Shown: positions 8,110-13,272 of the stretch, piece by piece | Numbering within the stretch: position 1 is the stretch's first letter | Layout: each line of letters begins with the position of its first letter | Source: Candidatus Zixiibacteriota bacterium | GTDB lineage: Bacteria > Zixibacteria > MSB-5A5 > GN15 > PGXB01 | Direction of reading: 5' to 3' | NCBI GenBank assembly: GCA_003641425.1 | Contig: QNAH01000031.1 | Span: 1-13,272, forward strand | DNA: 13,272 nucleotides | Made by a program: the position numbers and the translations under genes | Notes under the pieces: generated by a model | Told to the model about the DNA's origin: nothing | The model's database searches: none | Seen by the model: only the letters and a program-made list of their open reading frames with translations

Positions 8110-8907
8110 TCATCTTATTCTCGGTTCCGGACCGCCTTTGTACAGATAATTGATAATATAAACCGCATCCATGATGTTGATCATTCCGTCGCCGTTAACA
8201 TCGCCCGGTGTCCAGGTCCTGAAATCAGGTGTGTTCCATGAATAGGAGAACAGGCCCGAATTATCTGTCGCCTTCACCTTCCACCAGTAACGCTTTCCGA
8301 ATTCCAGCGAAAATGGTATCTCATATTCAGTAGTCCAGATACTATCGTAAGTGACTACCGTTTGAAATTCGCTGTCCGTTGCTATATACAGCGTATAGAA
8401 AACCGAATCGAACGGATCCGGCTCCAGCGCTCGTTCCCACCAGAACTCTGGAGTCAGGTCGTGAATGAAGGAATAGCCGGTATCGGGCGGGTATATAGCC
8501 TTGAATGTCCACGGCGGGTCATCATCCGTGTTGATCCAAACAGCCCTCTCCTCCGACCAGTCGGAATATTGCACGAAATCATAAGCCCGGGCCTTCCAGA
8601 AAAATATCCAGTTTTCACAAAGCGGCTCGGAGACTGTCCATACTACTGAATCACCCTGTTCGCCGATATATTCGCCGTAAATTGGAGAGGGCAACAGGCT
8701 GTCTTTATCATACAGCACGAAAAAATAGCTTATCGAATCGAAATCGGCATCGGTTGATATTTGCGTCACCAGTGTCGGTTGAAGGACATCGACCACAGAA
8801 CTGTCCTCGGGATGAAGCGGAACAGGGACAGTCGGCGGCGTATTCGCCGCCATTGATACAGCGGCGAGTACGATTACGGTAATCTCCATAATGATAATTA
8901 CTCTCAT
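8110..8907 (-). CDS. Secreted protein with FN3-like segments and a half dockerin
   Basis: 265 residues from ATG 8907, chosen because GAGAGGTG lies about six bases upstream. Residues 1-21 form a signal peptide (MRVIIIMEITVIVLAAVSMA). Two beta-sandwich segments resembling fibronectin type III follow: about 23-127 (PPTVPVPLHPEDSSVV, then FFWKARAYDFVQYSDWSEER) and about 130-232 (YPPDTGYSFIHDLTPEFWW, then YWWKVKATDNSGLFS). The tail GDVNGDGMINIMDAVYIINY with LYKGGP (235-260) is one dockerin type I repeat with its calcium loop; a normal dockerin has two. No catalytic domain is seen, so it is likely a binding or surface-display protein. It lies 172 bases downstream of the protease gene on the same strand, and both share the tail motif. 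The function is otherwise unknown. Confidence 0.88.
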   Translation of the reverse strand: MRVIIIMEITVIVLAAVSMAANTPPTVPVPLHPEDSSVVDVLQPTLVTQISTDADFDSISYFFVLYDKDSLLPSPIYGEYIGEQGDSVVWTVSEPLCENWIFFWKARAYDFVQYSDWSEERAVWINTDDDPPWTFKAIYPPDTGYSFIHDLTPEFWWERALEPDPFDSVFYTLYIATDSEFQTVVTYDSIWTTEYEIPFSLEFGKRYWWKVKATDNSGLFSYSWNTPDFRTWTPGDVNGDGMINIMDAVYIINYLYKGGPEPRIR

Positions 8908-9079
8908 ATGACACCTCTCTGAATAGAGTCGCACTTATATAAACGGAGAAGGCGCCTAAAGGTATCAAAAAATAATATATAATTGGGGATATTTTTTTAT
9001 TGGACCCTTATGCTAATGATAGGCAGTGACAGAAGCCATTTATCAACATGCCCCGGGGACAATTATCCGGCCGGTTTTT
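8908..9079. other. Intergenic region between the two dockerin genes
   Basis: 172 AT-rich bases with the GAGAGGTG ribosome binding site of the downstream gene. On the minus strand TTGATA (about 8962-8967) is followed by TTTATA, but at 19 bases, so a promoter is possible and not secure. No terminator hairpin with a T-tract was found after the protease stop, so readthrough from the protease gene is plausible. Confidence 0.45.
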
Positions 9080-11869
9080 TCACTGACAATGTGGAGCCGG
9101 GCCGCCCTTATACAAATATTGAATCAGGTATGTCACATCCAGCAGATTACAGTTGGTGCTGCTGTTGATATCGCAGGCCTCAATCGGATCCGGGGCCGGG
9201 CCACCCTTATATAAATAATTGATGACGAAAGTTATGTCTTTTATATTGATCTGTTCATCCCCGTCGATATCGCCGCAGATAAAACTCGATTCCTCCTGAA
9301 CCGTCAAAAGGACCGGAACAATCAATGGATTATCGACCGGATCTGGATCATTGTTGGAAATTATAATATTACTGCCGTATTGACCGGTGTCGAGTTCGGC
9401 GGCACTGATTACAAAAATAATTGTATCGGCAATACCTGCCCCGACCGCGCCTATGCTTTTATTTTGACTGAGCCATTGCATCGGACGATCAAACCGCACC
9501 GCCAAACCGTCGTGCAAATATGAAGTTAAATAGGCCACTTCAATCCCGTCCGTACCATCAATATTTTCTATCCCGACCACGCAGGACGATTTATCAAAAC
9601 CTGCCCCAAAATTGAGATACTGAAATATTAATGTCCCGTCGGCAATGAGAATGACCTCCGCATTGACAACATCGCCCTGGCTGGCGAGATACTCCGGGTA
9701 ATTGACAAACTGGATGATACACCGGCCGTTTTCGGATCGCATAAACACCTGGCCGCCCGGATTGGTTTGATTGGTGATATCGAGGTCATCCCAGAGCCAG
9801 GCAAGAAATCCATCGGGGGCGTTATCGTTCGGTATCGAGACCTTTGTCCGTGAATCGAGTGAAACTGAATCGAATCCGATCAGGCCGTTCGAACCGATAT
9901 AAAACTGCGTGTAAACCTCGTCGTAATAGGGAAATGCAAACCCGATATCATACGGCCCGGTATAATTATCATCGACCAGTCCTGATGTGATATCGATACC
10001 GGTTGCCGTAATATCGATCCATTCAAAGACCGGGCCGCCGGCATCATCGGAGTCGATCCAGCTATAACCGAAAACATCCGGCCCGCCGGCGCTTTTATCC
10101 GCGTTTTCGACCGCGATCGAATACTCAAGCGTCCCCTCGCCGACATTGGCAATTATAAGTTCGGTTGTCGTCGAATCACCCATATCAAGTGTCTTGGAAA
10201 TCGACAGAGGAGTGACATCAATTTCAGGGGTATACTCGATTTCAAATGTATAAACGGGTGTGGAATCGACATTTCCCCAATCATCTCCGGCTGTGAGAAA
10301 ATAATTTATGGTGGTACCGGCCGATTGCGCGGGAATAAAGGCATGATATTCATTGCCCGTTCCGGTCGGCAAAAGCTGCTCATCAGACCATACTGACGCA
10401 ATTTCATAATTCAGGCGCAGTGAATCGGCAACCAATTCACCTGCCGACGTTATAATACACACTACCTCATAATCATTGACTGTATCTCTGGTGTTCGGCA
10501 GGGGCGTATGGATGATATTGACACCGGCGAACTGATCATAACCGTCCAGAACCGTCGCCCCTGTGCCGTCCGGATCGAGCCAATCGCTTAGCCTCGATGA
10601 CGGTGTCCCGCCACCGGTCCATGAAAGCGAAAATTTACCATACCAGTCAGCTTCGATAACTTCGCACGAGGCGTAACCGCCGTGAAGCTGACCGACCACT
10701 CGATGATTTTGATCGAACAGCGGAGCGCCCGAGGATCCCGGTTCGGTCGTACCATCCTCCCATTGGCCGACCCGCCAGTGAGTCGTGCCCGTGGTGCTGA
10801 AATAATTTGCCGATGTGACCGAGTCATAATCAAAAGATATTTTCTTGATGTCGCCGCGCGGATGGTGAATTGTGGTCGACACCTGCGAGGCTGTATTTTC
10901 ATTGGACCATCCCGCAAAGAAAATCATGTACGATTCAGGCGGCGTCTCATCGAGCATCAGAAGCGCAAAATCGGACGAGGTCCAGGTTGAAAGAAGTGTC
11001 GATCCGGAAACCGTCATATACGTCGGACCATCAATATTATCACATGTGGGACTTTCATAATTAAACATGAACAGCCATGTTTCTTCGGTCCCCAGACAGT
11101 GATTGGCGGTCAGAAAAAACGGCGTTCCGTCCTGCCTGACATTATTGACCAGCGCACCGGTACAGATTCGCGATCCGCCGGCGGTGAGAATCATCGCCAC
11201 CGAACGCTTTTCCTTCTGCCACGGTTCCCCCTCGGGACAGTTGATATTATTATTGCACGATCCTGAACTGCCAAAATCAAGCAGTCCCTTGGTGTTGTTG
11301 TAATCGAAAATATCCTTGTAGGCATGCACCACACGACTGATCACTATTTCTCCCTGCCCGCGGACTCCGGCCGGTTCACGGTATTCAAGAATACAGACAT
11401 CGCCCGGCACCGGAGCCGTGGCAAAACGCCCGTGATCTTTATTGTTTTTTGAAGTGAAGGCACCGATTGTACTGGAACGATCCTCGTTATATATAAATAA
11501 TTCGGCTCCCTCGGGGAGATGATACCGGTCATAAACCAGATTTATCGAATAAGCACCGGGGGATTTAATTTTGAGCCGCCATAAACCGGAGCCGTCGGGA
11601 AGCTCCTCCCAGGTGCCTGAATTATACAGACCGTAATCAACCTCGAATGGATTGCCGAAACGGTACGGCATTCCCTGTGCCTCTTCTATTTCATCTTCAG
11701 CCAGCAATGCCTGGATATCAATCGACGGCATTGCAACCACTTCTATATCAGATGTTACTGCCCGGCTCAGACTGATCGGTTTACCGCCGAAACTGACCTG
11801 GGCCGATATCGGACAGGCCGCAATCAGGATGACCAGAATCATTGCCGTGGAGATATAAATAAATCTCAT
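9080..11869 (-). CDS. Secreted lysyl-endopeptidase-like serine protease with dockerin tail
   Basis: 929 residues. Signal peptide 1-23 (VILIAACPISAQ); propeptide about 24-200. The catalytic domain (about 201-447) resembles Achromobacter lysyl endopeptidase (family S1), which cuts after lysine. As I recall that protein, the mature start (SGSCNNNINCPEG, 202-214), catalytic H257 (FLTANHC), D300 (TSSDFALLML) and S380 (EPGSSGAPL), H396 (GQLHGG), the lysine-pocket D408 (ADWYG) and SRLSDWLDP all correspond. Then come a beta segment (450-548), an ASH/BACON-like domain split into 548-592 and 795-857 around a separate beta domain (598-794), and a full dockerin (865-929; loops D867/D869/D871/D878 and D900/N902/S904/D911). 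It is probably exported, activated by propeptide removal, and held by or displayed through the dockerin. A weak GACGAGA precedes ATG 11869. Confidence 0.93.
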   Translation of the reverse strand: MRFIYISTAMILVILIAACPISAQVSFGGKPISLSRAVTSDIEVVAMPSIDIQALLAEDEIEEAQGMPYRFGNPFEVDYGLYNSGTWEELPDGSGLWRLKIKSPGAYSINLVYDRYHLPEGAELFIYNEDRSSTIGAFTSKNNKDHGRFATAPVPGDVCILEYREPAGVRGQGEIVISRVVHAYKDIFDYNNTKGLLDFGSSGSCNNNINCPEGEPWQKEKRSVAMILTAGGSRICTGALVNNVRQDGTPFFLTANHCLGTEETWLFMFNYESPTCDNIDGPTYMTVSGSTLLSTWTSSDFALLMLDETPPESYMIFFAGWSNENTASQVSTTIHHPRGDIKKISFDYDSVTSANYFSTTGTTHWRVGQWEDGTTEPGSSGAPLFDQNHRVVGQLHGGYASCEVIEADWYGKFSLSWTGGGTPSSRLSDWLDPDGTGATVLDGYDQFAGVNIIHTPLPNTRDTVNDYEVVCIITSAGELVADSLRLNYEIASVWSDEQLLPTGTGNEYHAFIPAQSAGTTINYFLTAGDDWGNVDSTPVYTFEIEYTPEIDVTPLSISKTLDMGDSTTTELIIANVGEGTLEYSIAVENADKSAGGPDVFGYSWIDSDDAGGPVFEWIDITATGIDITSGLVDDNYTGPYDIGFAFPYYDEVYTQFYIGSNGLIGFDSVSLDSRTKVSIPNDNAPDGFLAWLWDDLDITNQTNPGGQVFMRSENGRCIIQFVNYPEYLASQGDVVNAEVILIADGTLIFQYLNFGAGFDKSSCVVGIENIDGTDGIEVAYLTSYLHDGLAVRFDRPMQWLSQNKSIGAVGAGIADTIIFVISAAELDTGQYGSNIIISNNDPDPVDNPLIVPVLLTVQEESSFICGDIDGDEQINIKDITFVINYLYKGGPAPDPIEACDINSSTNCNLLDVTYLIQYLYKGGPAPHCQ
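9083..9277 (-). other. Dockerin type I domain at the protease C-terminus
   Basis: Residues 865-929 hold two calcium-loop repeats, CGDIDGDEQINIKDITFVIN and ACDINSSTNCNLLDVTYLIQ, each followed by YLYKGGPAP. The first loop has the full D-x-D-x-D pattern; the second is weaker (D-x-N-x-S). Paired cysteines at 865, 899 and 907 may stabilise the fold outside the cell. No cohesin, the usual dockerin partner, is in the window. Confidence 0.8.
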
Positions 11870-12053
11870 GGTAATCTCGTCTTCTCTCTCATGTTTTAAA
11901 TATCGTCCCTGACACCCTGCCGCTTCAGGATTATTGAAGCAAATTGGCGGTATTTTTGGCCGGTTTGTGGTTTAACATATTTAATATACGGAATTTCATA
12001 CCGGTGCGCTAATTAAAATTCCATGATTGAGCCATACTGTCTGCGTCCCAAAT
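11870..12053. other. Upstream region of the protease gene with two inverted repeats
   Basis: These bases should contain the protease promoter (minus strand), but no convincing -35/-10 pair was found. Two inverted repeats stand out. GCTTCA-N7-TGAAGC (11922-11940) would form a small leader hairpin about 50 bases before the start codon. GGAATTT-N19-AAATTCC (11990-12022) is perfect in both arms and could be an operator. No ORF with a ribosome binding site was seen. Confidence 0.4.
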
Positions 12054-12083
12054 AAAACGGCGAAACATTTAATTCGCCGTTTT
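12054..12083 (-). terminator. Hairpin terminator after the cupredoxin-like gene
   Basis: AAAACGGCGAA (12054-12064) pairs perfectly over 11 bases with TTCGCCGTTTT (12073-12083) around an eight-base loop. It lies 40 bases past the minus-strand stop at 12124, and the arm ends in TTTT followed by ATTT on that strand. The A/T ends make it potentially bidirectional, but no plus-strand gene ends nearby. Confidence 0.8.
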
Positions 12084-12123
12084 ATAAATCGTCCCTGCGC
12101 TTTTGCGATACAACGGACTATCT

Positions 12124-12450
12124 TTAATCCCTCCTCGGATAAATTATGATTATCGGCATCGAGGCATGCGCGAAAACCCGCCGACTCTGAAAATATACGG
12201 CATACGGATAACTGCCGTATTTCGTGAAACCCTCGGGGATGGTCAGCGACACTGTCTCATCCGGCGCGGTCGCAACCATATTCTTCCCGAATATATTAAT
12301 TTCCGGGAATATTATTGTCATCTCCTGGCCGGTGAGATTATGAAATTCGACCGTATCCCCCGCATACATTGTCACCTGGCCCGGCGCGACGGTAAAACTT
12401 TCGCCATCAGTAACAACCGCAACGGTCTTTTTTGGGGTGGTTGGTTCCAT
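12124..12450 (-). CDS. Small cupredoxin-fold protein lacking copper ligands
   Basis: 108 residues from ATG 12450, chosen because AGGAGGAAGG lies just upstream; a longer frame to 12495 would start at a TTG without a site. No signal peptide or membrane segment is present, so it appears cytoplasmic. The pattern is that of a cupredoxin beta-barrel: FTVAPGQVTMYAGDTVEFHN (19-38), then FTKYGSYPYAVYFQ (75-88), then ASMPIIIIYP (96-105). In copper cupredoxins the YPY-type segment carries a cysteine followed by a histidine and a methionine. Here there is no cysteine in the whole protein, and V85 or a neighbour takes its place, so copper binding of the usual type I kind is not expected. It may be a structural or binding module. 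It lies 101 bases downstream of the TPR gene on the same strand and ends at a terminator. Confidence 0.75.
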   Translation of the reverse strand: MEPTTPKKTVAVVTDGESFTVAPGQVTMYAGDTVEFHNLTGQEMTIIFPEINIFGKNMVATAPDETVSLTIPEGFTKYGSYPYAVYFQSRRVFAHASMPIIIIYPRRD

Positions 12451-12520
12451 GATAATACCTTCCTCCTCTTTCGGATGGTTCGCTCCCATTTCCAAAGTGT
12501 TTTTATTTTGATCGATTAAA

Positions 12521-12549
12521 ATTATAAACCGCTTTTATATAATTGATAC
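12521..12549 (-). promoter_or_regulatory. Candidate promoter for the cupredoxin-like gene
   Basis: On the minus strand a perfect -10 TATAAT (12521-12526) lies 17 bases after GTATCA (12544-12549), a poor -35 with 3 of 6 matches. It sits just past the stop of the TPR gene and about 70 bases upstream of the start. Its AT-rich surroundings make chance matches likely. Confidence 0.35.
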
Positions 12550-12551
12550 GA

Positions 12552-13272
12552 TTAATTGCTGTTTTGGTTTAACCCGGACTGTGGTGACTTCGATCGATAT
12601 TCGAACCGGGGATCGGCTATTAGCCCCTGCAATTCCGGCAAACATTCGATATATGAATACGGAAAGCCGCCATCGAGCGCCTTCGAAATGAGCTCCAGGG
12701 CATTATCGCGATCACCCAGCTTCTCATGGACAATTCCGGCGCGGGCCATTATCATTATATTGCCCGGGGCCATATCCAGCGCCTGATTTATCAGTGGCAG
12801 GGCCATATCACCGTCACCCGTCATGGCATAAAGCTCGGCAAGATGGGACAACAGTTCCGGATTGCGAGGGTTTACCTCGCGGATATCCTCGGCCATTCCA
12901 ATCGCCTGACGAAAAGTCTCCTGAGCCTTTTGCTCCATTCCCTCGATCTGGTTGTATACTGAAGCCAGATTGGCCCATACTTGATAATCCCGGCTGTTCA
13001 ATTCAAGAGCCTTTTCGTACATCCCTGCCGCTTCCGTATAGTTGTGCTCCATAAAATGGTAGGAGCCCAGGTTTGAATAGGCGCCGTAATTGGGCCGGAA
13101 TTCAAGCGAACGCTCCCACATACCCCGGGCATTGTCTTTTTGACCGTAGTAATAATATAACGCCCCGACATTATTGTAGGTGCTGTCGCTTTCCGGCAAC
13201 AGTTCCACCACCATGTCCATCTGTTTAACAGCATCCTCGAACCGCCCCAGATATAAATAGAAAAGTCCCAGA
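12552..13272 (-). CDS. TPR-repeat protein, C-terminal part (runs off the right edge)
   Basis: The frame is open to the window edge, giving 239 residues before the stop at 12552; the first internal Met is at 13220, but the TPR pattern continues upstream of it (LGLFYLYLGRFEDAVKQ), so the true start is outside. Six TPR units are visible: YLGRFEDAVKQ, then TYNNVGALYYYYGQKDNARG, GAYSNLGSYHFMEHNYTEAA, VWANLASVYNQIEGMEQKAQ, LLSHLAELYAMTGDGDMALP and ARAGIVHEKLGDRDNALELI. The end (DGGFPYSYIECLPELQGLIA then DPRFEYR) matches the tail often seen after TPRs in bacterial Ser/Thr kinases, adenylate cyclases and CadC-like regulators ('P-x-L-x-x-L-x-x-D-P-R-F'). That makes a missing N-terminal kinase or DNA-binding domain plausible, an inference only. 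Confidence 0.85.
   Translation of the reverse strand, partial: LGLFYLYLGRFEDAVKQMDMVVELLPESDSTYNNVGALYYYYGQKDNARGMWERSLEFRPNYGAYSNLGSYHFMEHNYTEAAGMYEKALELNSRDYQVWANLASVYNQIEGMEQKAQETFRQAIGMAEDIREVNPRNPELLSHLAELYAMTGDGDMALPLINQALDMAPGNIMIMARAGIVHEKLGDRDNALELISKALDGGFPYSYIECLPELQGLIADPRFEYRSKSPQSGLNQNSN

Noticed and set aside
8128..9277. Repeated DNA around the three YLYKGGP codings as a possible repeat array or CRISPR
   Set aside because: The similarity comes from the shared protein motif; the units are diverged, unevenly spaced and inside genes.
10682..11303. Several plus-strand frames of 60-100 codons opposite the protease gene
   Set aside because: They are antisense to well-conserved catalytic sequence and lack ribosome binding sites.

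Overview
The window looks like chromosomal DNA of an uncultured Gram-negative bacterium with moderate GC. The best guess is the FCB side of the tree, possibly Candidatus Zixibacteria or a relative. This rests on impression, not on a marker phylogeny. The clues are two secreted proteins ending in a dockerin-like tail with the recurring motif INYLYKGGP, a lipoprotein with a clear lipobox, many TPR proteins, and strong AGGAGG-type ribosome binding sites. I see no mobile element, CRISPR array, tRNA or rRNA, and no gap above 260 bases without a gene.

Layout, left to right. Positions 1-946 (minus strand) hold a small lipoprotein with a ZU5-like beta domain, followed by the first part of a TPR protein that leaves the window. 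Positions 1203-2624 (minus) encode an NtrC-family sigma-54 activator whose N-terminal receiver is degenerate. Divergent from it, positions 2818-5655 (plus) carry a secreted DUF4139 protein and a secreted TPR protein; the latter has its own good sigma-70 promoter. An intrinsic terminator at 5675-5705 is followed three bases later by the ATG of priA, the primosomal replication-restart helicase (5708-8104).

Converging on priA, with only five bases between the stop codons, are two minus-strand genes for secreted proteins. The distal one (8110-8907) has two fibronectin-III-like segments and half a dockerin. The upstream one (9080-11869) is a 929-residue lysyl-endopeptidase-like serine protease with a long beta-rich tail and a full dockerin. 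Beyond a hairpin terminator (12054-12083) lie a small cupredoxin-fold protein that has lost its copper ligands (12124-12450) and the C-terminal part of another TPR protein running off the right edge.

Apart from priA, the theme is the cell envelope and secretion: a secreted lysine-specific protease, dockerin-tagged surface proteins, a lipoprotein and envelope TPR proteins. No single pathway ties the genes together. I did not find a clearly new defence or mobile system. The points most worth a second look are the dockerin-tagged lysyl endopeptidase with its nested domain, the pseudo-receiver activator, the copper-less cupredoxin, and the placement of the priA start against a terminator.
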